From: Argopecten irradians
Taxonomy: Eukaryota > Mollusca > Bivalvia > Pectinida > Pectinidae
Length of the DNA stretch: 64,000 nt
Assembly: GCF_041381155.1 (NCBI RefSeq)
Contig: NC_091134.1
Location: 68,490,469 to 68,554,468 of the forward strand
Direction: 5' to 3'
Part shown: in pieces, positions 14,105 through 25,192 of the stretch
Layout of the letters: every line of letters starts with the position of its first letter
How positions within the stretch are numbered: the stretch's first letter is position 1
Notes under the pieces: model-generated
The model's input: only the letters and a program-made list of their open reading frames with translations
Told to the model about the DNA's origin: nothing
Database searches by the model: none
Translations under genes and position numbers: made by a program

Positions 14105-16500
14105 TAATCATATCAGACATCATTAATTGCTTGTCATAGATTTATAGATTTAGTTACCCATGTCTTTGATGTGATGATATTGTGAGTCATTTTGTGACAC
14201 AACAGACATATCTATATCCTAGTGCCTTACTGTTCTTTGTAGCCTAGCTTAAAGGTTCAACAAAAATACACAATGTGCTCACTCATGTATGTTCATTTGT
14301 GTACAATATACATTTTATCAAGTTGCTTGATGATTTCATTTAGTATCACAATATGGGGAAATGTTTTAGGTATTAAATCATAGTGTTATATTCTGTAAAT
14401 CAAATAACCATATTCGCCAACTCATGATAAAATGTTATATGTAACTACAATCAAATCAGAAAATGGTCTATCATATATTGATATGCGAGAACTCTGGATA
14501 CTATATATAGAAACATTTTAATATTACCACTGATATCTATAAATTACGCTATACATTAAGTATATATCCTGATTTTTATTTAAACAACTTTTAAATCAAT
14601 AGTTGAAATATAGAACTTTGATGAAATTTGTTAATTCATGTGCAATAAGCTGCCGTGTCTTTGTATAAATATATGGTGTAAATTATCAGTTAAATTGCTC
14701 AGTCTGTTATACATGCCCAATCTTCCCTTTTGTTGACTATGACCAATGAAGCCCGAGATTTTGGAATTATCCCAGATATAAAGAATGAAGGAATAGCAGT
14801 TATCTTCCTTCTTTTAGAAACCAAGCACCTGTTAAGTTTTTTTTTATTGCATTTGAAATGTCTACTGGTATAACAACTACTATATACTATATAATTTTCT
14901 AGTTTCTGTTGTAGTATTATAAAGTATTCATATGATTACACTATTGTATTGTAAACGCATCATAATTATCATTGTGGTAATACATGTATATATATATATA
15001 CATTAGCAGTATATATTTTATACCCAGTAAATTTTATCACTTGACAATATAATGCTTATTTAGATTGAAATTTATTGAGATTGTATTGTTTTTCTGAAAT
15101 ACACACCTATTTCCCATTATATTTAATTAAGTATTAAGTGTATTATGAGGTAATTTTCCTCAGTATTATAATTAATAGCCAGCAAAGGTAGTGATCTACA
15201 TTGTAAAAATCCTTACATATTTATTATAACTGTATATCATTATAAGTTCCTGTATTAAATTTTCAAACTACCAATATTCGAACCAATTATTTGAATAAAA
15301 TCTAAAAACTTTAATAAGTGGTTGTGATATAATACCAGGTCCTTATACAGACCTATACATTCCATTTACAGTGCTGCAGTAGTGAATTTCTACTTTACAC
15401 AACACTAAGCAATATAACTCTCCATCACTGATATCAGAAATAGAATTTATTTATCTGTACTGTTTGGTATTTGCAGATATTTGGTGTTCTCTGTAAAAGG
15501 TATGCTCAGGAAATACACAGTTGTCATAACCAATGAAATGAAACACAAATTAACATTTAATTTACCCTAAAATCATACTGATTCATTGTGAATGCTTAGA
15601 ATTAATCATAAAAGTTACTGTTTTCTAAAGTTATATCATTAGTATCCAGGTCTGATCATGATTAGGATGAGATCACGTTTCTTACTTTGGTGTTTTGAGA
15701 TTCATGACATAAAATCATGGTATATTAATGTGTGAGAAACTTTTGCTTCATTTATAGTGCTACAACTTCTTAGCTGTATGATCCTAGATTTCAGCTGATA
15801 CTCTCTATATTAATAGTGTGGTGTTTTGAAGAACACAACCATATGAATGATACAGTCTTAATTTCCATACTCTGTGATATATCTTTGTATTTTTCTGCAT
15901 TAACTATTGATAATTTGCCATTACAAATGTTTTTATGTTGAAATTATTTATGTTTAGAAGCAAATTCTATGACATTCTCATCCCATTGATGTTTACGGTA
16001 TAAAAGCTTGTGATAAGTTTATTGTTTATGTTACATGTTTATAAATTATTTTAATTAGTTTGTAGAAGCTATCTAATCAGGATGTAATTTAATTGTTGAT
16101 ACTGACATGGCCACAATGAAACAGAATAAAATGTGTTCACTAGCTAATTTAATTTTTAGTTGTTTATTTATGACATTAACATTTGTTTAGTCCTATAATA
16201 AACAAGGAACAGAAACACTGTCTAGTGTTAGATTGAGTCCATTGTAAAATCTCCCAACAATGACTAGGGATAGGAGGGGATTTTCAGCATAAATCCTGTC
16301 TGTGCTTGGGAATGACGACAAAAATATTTCTAAAGTAAGAGAAATTAGAGCTTATGTAAATCTTTATTCTATCAAATTTAAGTTAACTATTTTGTCAGTA
16401 CTAGAGAATCAATTCTTTGTTGACAGAAAAGTCAAGTTATTCAGTCCTAAAATATGCAGGGGAGTTATGAACAAAGATCTGAATCAATAGAATTATCATA
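14105..16500. other. AT-rich region with no recognised gene
   Basis: About 2.4 kb of AT-rich unique-looking sequence between a satellite and a possible SINE remnant. Only short chance ORFs occur. It includes a short (TA)n run near 14990. No gene or element end was recognised. Confidence 0.5.
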
Positions 16501-16502
16501 GC

Positions 16503-16582
16503 CATTTGGGCAGTAAAGAATTGGATCAGGTGATGTGGTAATCACCTTATACCTAGAAAGCCAGGGGTTCAATACCTATCAG
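16503..16582 (+). mobile_element. Possible tRNA-derived SINE head (tRNA-Val-like)
   Basis: GTGATGTGGTAATCACC followed by CCAGGGGTTCAATACC has the spacing and shape of tRNA A- and B-box regions and resembles a decayed tRNA-Val. No clear 3' tail or target duplication was seen. Weak call. Confidence 0.3.
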
Positions 16583-17211
16583 ATGTAAAAAGGTCAGGGG
16601 TCACAAACCCTATAGGGCCTAGCGCTGAAATTTCTCGAACAGCATTGTAAGCTTTGTGAATTGATGGGGTTTCTGGAATTAAAGTCTGATGATACTGTCA
16701 GAACAATTAGTAATTTGTCACCAGGAAGTGGCAATGGGACGTGTATAATGTTTGCAAGACAAACTTGAATAAACGTCCCCATATGAAATCATCTGACCTT
16801 TTGAGGAAAAACAATGGGTACTGATACAACACATACATAGTGTTTGTCCTCATTTTATAGTGGAGGCAAAAATATGACAATACATAAAAAATGTACATGT
16901 GTACATATATTTGAAAAATTATGCAGACAGAACGAGTCAAATACACTGTATACCTTGCAGTATTGCATGTACATGGATACATTTAAAGTTAAAATCCGTA
17001 CCCGTGTTCACAATAACATGTCTATGTCTAAATGTGAAATCTATATGTAGGGCCTTATCATGATATTTAAGAGTTTTATGTGATTTACTTATTGATCTAG
17101 GTTATGCTAAAAAATGTACTGCACACACATCTGTACATGTATATCTAGGACTGCATGCATCTTCTAGACCATGATCCTAAAATCTCCAAAGCCGGGTATT
17201 TAATAAACTTC

Positions 17212-17275
17212 CGAGCTTGCCAGGATTCGAACCTGGAATCTTCTGATCCGTAGTCAGACGCATTATCCATTACGT
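17212..17275 (-). pseudogene. tRNA-Arg(ACG) pseudogene, 5' part replaced
   Basis: On the - strand the anticodon arm (TCTGA CTACGGA TCAGA), variable loop, T arm and 3' acceptor strand are identical to those of the intact tRNA-Arg at 19584. The D arm is changed, and the 5' acceptor strand cannot pair with the 3' strand. No Pol III T-run follows. It is therefore a truncated copy. It lies about 60 bp left of the duplicated block at 17334. Confidence 0.8.
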
Positions 17276-17333
17276 TGATGTACGTTTCTATAACAAGCTA
17301 TGATTTTTTGGCATTCTCCCGCCATTCAGATCT

Positions 17334-18134
17334 AGTACACTGCTATTGATACAGCTGAACTGTCATATATATCATTAATCCAATAATATTAGATCTCGAT
17401 ATTGAGAAAATTCTGATGTGCACGACGTAATAATCACGACGTAATAATCAAAAGTGTCTCGTTGTGCTATACCTCTAACATTGTTGGAGTAATATATCAT
17501 ATAACAATTTACAAAAATCCAAGGAATTATCATATCATTTATAATTAAAACATCAAATATTATACAAATATTTCATGGCCTATTGTGCTCTAGTTCATAA
17601 TATTTAACTCGAGGTGGTGGTAATCACAGATATTTAAAATGGTAGTTATGTTTGTTTTGGACAAAAATGATATGTAAATGCATGTATACGCATAAAATAA
17701 TTGGAAACTTACAAAAAAAGTATAGAAAACTATGCCCGAGTGATAATCGGAGGCAGTGCTCCACTACGACACATAGGGACCAATTCGTACCCGGCCGAAA
17801 GGTATAGTAGGCCGGGTACGTATATTCGTTCTATTCAGATCTAGTACACTGCTATTGATACAGCTGAACTGTCATATATATCATTAATCCAATAATATTA
17901 GATCTCGATATTGAGAAAATTCTGATGTGCACGACGTAATAATCACGACGTAATAATCAAAAGTGTCTCGTCGTGCTATACCTCTAACATTGTTGGAGTA
18001 ATATATCATATAACAATTTACAAAAATCCAAGGAATTATCATATCATTTATAATTAAAACATCAAATATTATACAAATATTTCATGGCCTATTGTGCTCT
18101 AGTTCATAATATTTAACTCGAGGTGGTGGTAATC
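17334..18134. repeat. Tandem duplication: ~500-bp unit, second copy split by an insertion
   Basis: Copy 1 is 17334-17832. Copy 2 starts at 17833 (same ATTCAGATCTAGTACACTGC start) and matches copy 1 almost perfectly to 18134. It then resumes at about 20862 (CAGATATT...) and ends at about 21070 (CGTATATTCGTTCT). Only a handful of differences are visible, for example CGTTGTGCT versus CGTCGTGCT, so the event looks recent. Within the unit, CACGACGTAATAAT occurs twice in tandem, and the second half has an 11-bp hairpin (17786-17820). Confidence 0.85.
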
Positions 18135-18583
18135 AAGGACGTATATGAGAAGGATAAGTCACACTGAGTTTTGGGCAAAGACAGCGCAGGCGCTATTGTG
18201 TTTGTGCACTGACCGTGACGTTGGGCGACGACTGATTTCCTTTGATATCCGCCGCCGCAGCCTTTGATGTAGCATAGGGGGTGCGAGGGTTACCGTCTTA
18301 CTTTCTGAAGCGGGCTGCCATTTCATGAGCGGTCGTATTTTTTTAACGATAGTTTAAGACATTTCTTCTAAATCTTCCGTCTTAAAGCAAGTTATAAACG
18401 TTGTGAAATTTAATTTACTTTACATTGGTGTTTCGTTTGACTCGATAAGACAAGTATTTGTTGAGAAAAACGGTTTTTATTCCCGGTTCATAAGCGTCTC
18501 GCGTGGTGTTTAGTAGTGTAAAGTGACAGACACGAATCCTTCTCACTTATAAATCCTTGTGGTAATCAACAAATGTTGGGCCT

Positions 18584-19147
18584 CGTGCAATATAATATTT
18601 GTTGATTACCATCACCGAGGGGTAAATATTATGAACTAGAGCACAGTAACCCATGAAATATTTGTTTTATTACATAATCACCAGTTTTTCAGTTGAATAT
18701 TATTATAAAATGAATATGACAATCACTTAACAAAATCATCAGCACCGTACCGTACGGAAAAGCTTCAAATCCTATTGAAGATTGACATATAAACCACGTA
18801 CGTCACGTTGTAACTCCGGTTTGGATGTCTTATTGTCTTTTTTAACAATATTAGACCTGCATGCAGCCTTTTGATCTAATACATTCGCCGTGTCCGTCCT
18901 CTACTCGATAAACGTCTACATGACGTGCTTGTTTCGAGATCTATAAAGCTAGCGCGAAATTGAACGTGAACCTTTGTGACGTCATAAAAAAGTAACTCAC
19001 TGTTACGCGCGATTCCTCGGAGGTTTTCTACAAAACTAGACAATAACAGCGAGGTGTTCCTAAAGCCGTGCAATATAACATCTCGAACCGTGCAATATAA
19101 CGTTTCCATGGGAGCGTGCAATATAACTTCGAACCGTGCAATATAAC
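18584..19147 (+). repeat. Short repeat CGTGCAATATAAC, five copies
   Basis: Copies lie at 18584, 19067, 19089, 19115 and 19135. Four are clustered in 80 bp, and two are preceded by CGAAC. The first lies in a GGCCTCGTGCAATATAATATTTGTTG context that also occurs, diverged, at about 5880 (GGCCTCATGCAATGTAACTC), so it belongs to a dispersed repeat. Confidence 0.6.
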
Positions 19148-19583
19148 AAGGTTTTATTGAACGGTCGGTGTAATAGTTGAAAATATTATATTACTTCATA
19201 TATAGATTGGTGTAAACAAAGTATGTAATAAAACCCTTCTTTGTTACCGTTTTCGATTATAAATGCGGTTTGACTGGTTGGACCAAGTTGTTCGTTTATG
19301 AATTAAAGACGGACCTGGTGATTTTATATTGTTTTCAGACGAGCCTTGACAAAGCCCTCACACGCATGTATCATAAACTGGAGTTCCGTCTGGATTTATA
19401 CTTCCACAAACGGTCGAACCGGTTGTTCCGAATAAACGAAAACGGCCTAATTGCTTGACTTCCCCTGTGTTGTTACTAAACGGTGGAATACTAGGGCCTG
19501 CTGAGGCCTGCTTTCAGTTTCGAGTGTGCGATGAAGCAGAGCGCATAGTATATTTACAATAATTTACTCGTGTGTGATATCGT

Positions 19584-19656
19584 GGGCTTGTGGCGCAATG
19601 GATAACGCGTCTGACTACGGATCAGAAGATTCCAGGTTCGAATCCTGGCAAGCTCG
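19584..19656 (+). tRNA. tRNA-Arg (anticodon ACG)
   Basis: Length is 73 nt. The acceptor GGGCTTG pairs with CAAGCTC (one G-T). The D arm is GCGCAATGGATAACGC, the anticodon stem TCTGA/TCAGA encloses loop CTACGGA with anticodon ACG, and the T arm is CCAGGTTCGAATCCTGG. The A and B boxes match animal tRNA-Arg(ACG) genes. A T-run (TTTTTTT from about 19663) can serve as Pol III terminator. The CCA tail is not encoded, as expected in a eukaryote. The gene lies inside the 2.7-kb insertion. Confidence 0.96.
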
Positions 19657-20563
19657 TATTTATTTTTTTCATTTTTTTAGTAAAAATTGTTTCTTTGCTA
19701 AATATTATTTGTTTATTTCATATTCATTTCACTTATTTCCTTATTCACAATTGTTTACATTCATGTATACAGAACATTTTAAAGAAAATGACATCTATCT
19801 AGTCGCAAGGATTTATAAGTGAGACTCATATACGTCCTTGATAGTCGCTATAAAAATGTTGCAACTCCACAGGGTATTTTTTCATATTATTAACATGGGT
19901 CCATATTTGTAAACAATTCTTGAATGTTGATTATACTATTGTCTAAAGATATCAGTTCTTCATTTAGTTTGGGGATATACCCACGCCATCGATATCAGCG
20001 ATGGGCATTGGGCAGCAATTATTAAGTTATTCAGTACGATACCCTTAACACCGTTGGCCAACGGAGGCACGACAGAAAAGAAACACAAAAAGAATGAAAT
20101 TCTGAAAGGGAAAAAATGAATAGTTTAACGTTGTTTATAAGAATGTTGAAATAAGAAAAATAAGGATCTTGAAAAAAATGTTATTCATTATGAAAAGGGA
20201 AATCAAAATTAATATTTGGCAGATTTTTTCTTAATAATAAATACATTGCATTATGTTCTCACATGTGCGTATTCTATCATTTCGATTGAGATTGTTGTCG
20301 CTAATGCTACGTAGAACGTTCTAAGCCCATTATATTTAATAAAATGTCAAAAACATGTTTTTTCTTCAGAATTTTTGAAGGGATTTCACTTGTCAAATAA
20401 ATTATCGGTTATTCGGGCTATTAGGTTATTGCATTTATCAATTTTCGACCTTCTCGTGAAATCAACTCATCGTTTTGATACTATATATATTTCTTTAATT
20501 CTCTAGTTTATTGAATTGGCCGATCACGTTTGTGATACACAGTGACCATCAATTAGCTGCAAT

Positions 20564-20618
20564 ATTGTAGCTCAAAAGACTTTTTGACAGAAAATGGTGT
20601 CGTCTTTAGAGCTACAAT
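20564..20618. repeat. Hairpin with 17-bp arms
   Basis: ATTGTAGCTCAAAAGAC (20564-20580) and GTCTTTAGAGCTACAAT (20602-20618) pair with one mismatch around a 21-nt loop. Weaker pairing (ATTAGC/GCTAAT) extends the arms outward. Confidence 0.6.
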
Positions 20619-20861
20619 TGGTGCCTATTACTGCTAATGGAGCAAATTAATGATGATGCAAACCATTATAAAACGTTTGTTTGCATTTTTATCGTACTTG
20701 TTTGATATCGCTTACCTACTAGGCAATAAAACTGAACCACATAAAATATCAAATTCTCATCGAGGCATTATTTTTTTACATAATACATATGAAGGTCTTT
20801 CTGAAGGGAATTTATACGGCAAGTCCACCAATTGTTAATTTGACGTCTTGTGAGCGGTACG

Positions 20862-21070
20862 ACAGATATTAAGAATGGTAGTTATGTTTGTTTTGGACAA
20901 AAATGATATGTAAATGCATGTATACGCATAAAATAATTGGAAACTTACAAAAAAAGTATAGAAAACTATGCCCGAGTGATAATCGGAGGCAGTGCTCCAC
21001 TACGACACATAGGGACCAATTCGTACCCGGCCGAAAGGTATAGTAGGCCGGGTACGTATATTCGTTCTAA
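20862..21070. repeat. Second half of duplicated unit with 11-bp GC-rich hairpin
   Basis: Matches 17625-17832 nearly base for base. It includes CGTACCCGGCC, a 13-nt loop, and GGCCGGGTACG (21022-21056; first copy 17786-17820). The stem is perfect in both copies and stands out in AT-rich surroundings. Confidence 0.8.
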
Positions 21071-22080
21071 CCATCAATATAAACACACCAATTCTTATTT
21101 AGGGTCTTTCCTGATCATAATCTCTTTAAAACGTTGATTCATGGACAGTCTAATTTTCTTTTCCAATTTGTTCGCGCACTGTAGAAGCGGTCGGAGATAC
21201 CTGTATAATAATAAAGGAGAGGAAGATGCTAGAGGTCGACTATAGATATAAAAAGACACACGTGAGGTTACCTGCTATAAACGGTACATACTGGTTTATC
21301 ACACAGTACACCCGTGTCGTATCAGGCTGGTTACCAATACAACGTGACATCACTGCGTGCCCGTCTACAAAACTGTTATTTTCTCGGTAAATTTTTAACG
21401 CAATTTTCAAAATGGACTAAGGCTGGTTATTAAGTTTTTCTCTCAAGACTATTTGACAAACAACGTGTTTTACACCATTTATATTTAATTGGTGACCGTC
21501 GGGTAGAATGTCCCCTTTCTTCATATCCCCATACACGTATACTGTGTCTTCTAGAACTTATTGACGATACAAAGCTATACTAACCTTATATAGCAAACTA
21601 AGAGACAATTACAGTCTAAGAGCACATTAACATTTGCACATGTCTCGACAACAAACCAGTTCTAATAGAACTTGAATAGATTAGTTGATTTTACTGTGAC
21701 CAGCCAGAAAAGCCCAATATAGTGAAATGTATGTGAAATGTACACATAGTGGTGGGATGTCATGTATGCCTAACCCTGGCCCTTGTCAGTGTTGTCTTAC
21801 AGTAATAGTAGTGTTTACCTTATAAGATGCATGTTCTTGTCTTAAAATAATTTCATCAACTCCTCAGTGGTTATGTATTGTATTTGTTTAATGTGCGTGG
21901 CTTTTGCTGGGGTATAGGTACAGCGTACATATTTTACCAGCTAATTCAACGATATCGATCAAAATACTTCTTATTTCTTGTTATATGTTTCATAAGGAAT
22001 GTAGAACAATACATATGTAACAGAATTAGTCTTACTGAACTGTCCCTTTAATTGGCAGCGCTTCAGCCCTCTACAATCAG
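21071..22080. other. Unassigned 1-kb stretch
   Basis: No gene was recognised. A TATA-like ATATAAAAAG near 21247 precedes CACACGTGAGG, but no ORF or exon with recognisable product follows. Confidence 0.3.
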
Positions 22081-22680
22081 GGGCGCAGGAAGCCGGGGGG
22101 GGGGGGGGTCAATTGGCAAACATGTCTTTAGTGAAATTTTCTAAAAATGCAAACACGAAAGATCAAAGGGTCCTCCTGCACCTTTTTGTACTTCATTGTA
22201 GAAAATTTTCCGCTGCGCGACGCGTTTCCTAAAATGTTCAAGCACGTAATGTTCAAACCTTTAATAATGAAAATTCAATACACGCGAACTAGACTAAAAC
22301 TGTCTATTAAAGGAATATACTATTTCAAAAAATGCTTCATAAAAGATTATTTTGTTTATATATCTTGGCAAGACAATCAAATCATTATTATTTTGAGTTA
22401 CACAACAACGTAACCCCCGTATCCCACAAAAACCAAAATCTCGCGCCTACGGCGCTCGTAAATTCAACAAAATGCATCGTAAAACTCATCTCAGTCCTTC
22501 TAAATCGTACAAATTTTTCCCGGGGGAGACCCCTCGGATCCCCCAAACACCAAAATCTCGCACTTTCGGCGCTCGATAAAACATCAAAATACTTTGTAAA
22601 ACTCATCTCAGTCATTCTAGATCGTAATGTTTTTTCCAGGGGATACCCTAGACCCCCCAGTGTTACGAAATGACCTTAAA
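22080..22680. repeat. Interspersed repeat with two ~125-bp internal copies
   Basis: It starts near a run of 13 G (about 22097). Two copies of a unit containing CAAAATCTCGC, CGGCGCTCG, then GTAAAACTCATCTCAGTC-like sequence and a GGGG..CCCC block are at about 22430-22545 and 22548-22660. Short ORFs on both strands come from the repeat itself. No element end was defined. Confidence 0.55.
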
Positions 22681-22989
22681 TGAGGATTAATTTTTAACAA
22701 AACTGTCAGCCTACAGTTCCAGCATGCAACATGTCCAACATGCCATACGTGTATTTTTATATAGTTAATACTCAACATTCCAGGGATTAATATCATTTTC
22801 GTTATAAGTTGCTCAGTATAACTATTTGATAGCTTTTAATTGACTCCAACCATGTAAGGCCGTTTCTTGGTGTTCAGTTAAAGCTGTACCTTTAATCAGA
22901 ATCTATGACGTCAGAATGATATACGGTTAAAAGGCTTATATAGTGCCAGTGTTGTTTACTTTTGGATGGTGACTAGGTTCATCAACCTT

Positions 22990-23400
22990 AATCATTGGCA
23001 TACAAACAAGAACCCAATGGACCTGAAAACTTTGTAGCCCTTCATCCCAGTGTGCTAAAGACCCAATATATGGTCTATAGGCCTCTTGGTTATTGACACA
23101 AAGTCGTTTCTTATTTGACCTCTGTCACCTTTAATGAAGGTCAAGGTTATCAATGTGAATAAATAAATGGAGCAGCCCTTCATCCAGGCATGTCACAAAT
23201 TATTATTTCTAAAACTATTGGTTATTGACAAGAAGTTGATAAAAGATTTTAGCCTATTTGAAGCCTGTGATCTTGAATGAATTTGTAGCCCTTTATCCCA
23301 GCATGCCAAATTTCATGAAACAAAATTCCCTACTTTTGGAGAAAACTCATGATTTTAGAGGCTTCTGTGGAAAATGAGCTCTGCTAAATAAGTTAAGTAT
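22990..23400. repeat. Diverged tandem segment (TTGTAGCCCTTCATCCCAG-type), 3 copies
   Basis: TTGTAGCCCTTCATCCCAGTG-like segments occur near 23030, 23174 and 23283, with interspersed GACCTCTGTCACC and TTGGTTATTGACA motifs. Similar blocks are common in mollusc non-coding DNA. Function unknown. Confidence 0.5.
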
Positions 23401-23710
23401 CCTCGAAAGATAAAGTTTATTATCAGTATTATAACATTAATATTTGATTATCCATATTTGATTACAACCATATTAAACTCTTGATGAGCTGTACATGCCA
23501 ATTTTACCTCCGGATTTTAACCTTTGATAAGCTATACAAGCCATTTTGACCTCTTTTTTATACCCATGGCAAGCTTTACAGACCAATAAGCACCACCCAT
23601 GTTACATTTTTAGTAATTTGGCGCTAATCACGGCAAATACAGTAGGTCCTTTTGACTTCTTGATCCTTTGATAAACTATACAGGTTATTTTGATCTGTTG
23701 TTCTTCTTTT

Positions 23711-24322
23711 AGCCCACCATGATCAGATGGTGGGCTATTCAAATCGCCTTTCGTCCATGGTCCATCTGTCCATCCATTAACAATTCTTGTTACCGCTATT
23801 TCTCAGTAAGTACTTAAGAGATCTTTTTCAAATTGCATATGTAGGCTCCCCTAGGGCCCTAGTTATGCATATTGCATTTTTGGACTGATAGGTTAACAAG
23901 ATGGCTGCCAGGCAGCCATCTTGGATTTTGATATTTAAAGTTTGTGACCGCTATTTCTTAGAAAGTACTGAAGGGATTTTTCTCTTATTTCATATGTAGG
24001 TTCCCCTAGGACCCTAGTTGTGCATATTGCATTTTGGGACTGATCGGTTAACAAGATGGCAGACCGGCTGTGATCTTGAATTTTGATAGTTAAAGTTTGT
24101 TACCGCTATTTCTCAGAAAGTACTTAAGGGATCTGTCCGAAATTTCATCTTTAGGTTCCTTTAGGACTTTAGATGGGCATATTGCATTTTTGGACTGATT
24201 GGCCGCTATCTTGGATTTTGGTATTTGAAATTTGAAAAGCAGAGAAAAGATCCCTCGATCTGTCATATGTCAGACATAGATCATTCTTTGGTGGGCGCCA
24301 AGATCCCTCTGAGATCTCTTGT
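23711..24322. mobile_element. Hairpin-ended non-autonomous element with three ~149-bp repeats
   Basis: The left end is a perfect hairpin, AGCCCACCA, TGATCAGA, TGGTGGGCT (23711-23736), then TTTCGTCCATGGTCCATCTG. The core has three repeats opening with TTACCGCTATTTCTCAG or GTGACCGCTATTTCTTAG near 23792, 23943 and 24093. The right end is GGTGGGCG, then GATCCCTCTGAGATCTCTTG. No coding capacity. Same general build as the elements at 4040, 36905, 40372 and 43358. Confidence 0.65.
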
Positions 24323-24659
24323 TAATTATTTGATGACCTTTCAATACAAACCAATTTTACATCTTGATTATGGTCTATGATGAGCTATACAGGTCATTTT
24401 CACCATTAATGATTAGGCTCCTTCACAAGTTTTAAAGGCTATCTTGACCTCTTAGTTCAACCATGTAACACAAAATCAACAATGGCTTAACAAAATTAAA
24501 AACATTTATTGGATATCAGACATTTACACTGTACAAAATGTCACTTTGTTCTGGTTCCTTACAATTATGGCCAATTATGGTAAGTGCAGCTAGCTAGTGC
24601 TGTCAACCGTTGATCTTCTGACAATGTTATATCAATGTAGATTTGGTATGTCCATTACA

Positions 24660-25017
24660 ATGAGTATGAATTCAGAAATATCTACAGGACTAGTAGTTAC
24701 AATAGATCTGAAGTTTACAATGAGGAATTGTATGAATACAGAAATATCTACAGGAATACAACAGATTTGAAGTTTACAATGAGGATTTGTATGAATACAG
24801 AAATATCTACAGGAATACAACAGATCTGAAGTTTACAATGAGGAATTGTATGAATACAGAAATATCTACAGGAATACAACAGATTTGAAGTTTACAATGA
24901 GGATTTGTATGAATACAGAAATATCTACAGGAATACAACAGATCTGAAGTTTACAATGAGGAATTGTATGAATACAGAAATATCTACAGTACTAGTAGTT
25001 ACAACAGATCTGAAGTG
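24660..25017. repeat. 59-bp tandem array with alternating (dimeric) copies, in the likely EED 3' UTR
   Basis: The unit is GAAGTTTACAATGAGGAATT, GTATGAATACAGAAATATCT, ACAGGAATACAACAGATCT; about 5-6 copies. Copies alternate between GATCTGAAG..GGAATTG and GATTTGAAG..GGATTTG, so the true period is about 118 bp. The outermost copies both carry ACTAGTAGTTACAA in place of GGAATACAAC. The array lies between the EED stop (25193) and a TTTATT (AATAAA on the - strand) at 24505-24510. Confidence 0.85.
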
Positions 25018-25192
25018 ATGATGATTAGCTGGTCTCAGTATTTACCCGGTGACATGAATCAGATCTATAATGGCCTAAACTCTCACACTTATCATACAGC
25101 GATATAAAACTTGTATGTACAATTCTTTTCTTACAGTATCAATTTTCTCTTTCACAATGTTTATAAAATTGCACAGATAGTTTTCTTTCAGA

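Larger units (their letters stand above)
18134..20862. mobile_element. 2.7-kb composite insertion with inverted-repeat ends, carries tRNA-Arg
   Basis: This interrupts copy 2 of the duplication. It opens with CAAGGACGTATATGAG (18134-18149). The exact reverse complement, CTCATATACGTCCTTG, closes a sub-segment at 19819-19834. A diverged third end (TTCTCACTTATAAATCCTTG) lies near 18540-18560, giving an inner foldback of about 430 bp. An inverted copy of part of the flanking duplication (GGGTAAATATTATGAACTAG) sits at 18618-18640. The insert holds the intact tRNA-Arg gene, five copies of CGTGCAATATAAC/T, and a 17-bp-arm hairpin at 20564-20618. No transposase was seen. The exact nesting order is inferred. 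Confidence 0.6.

Noticed and set aside
19574-19822. Two overlapping short + strand ORFs
   Set aside because: They simply read through the tRNA-Arg gene and its AT-rich flank.
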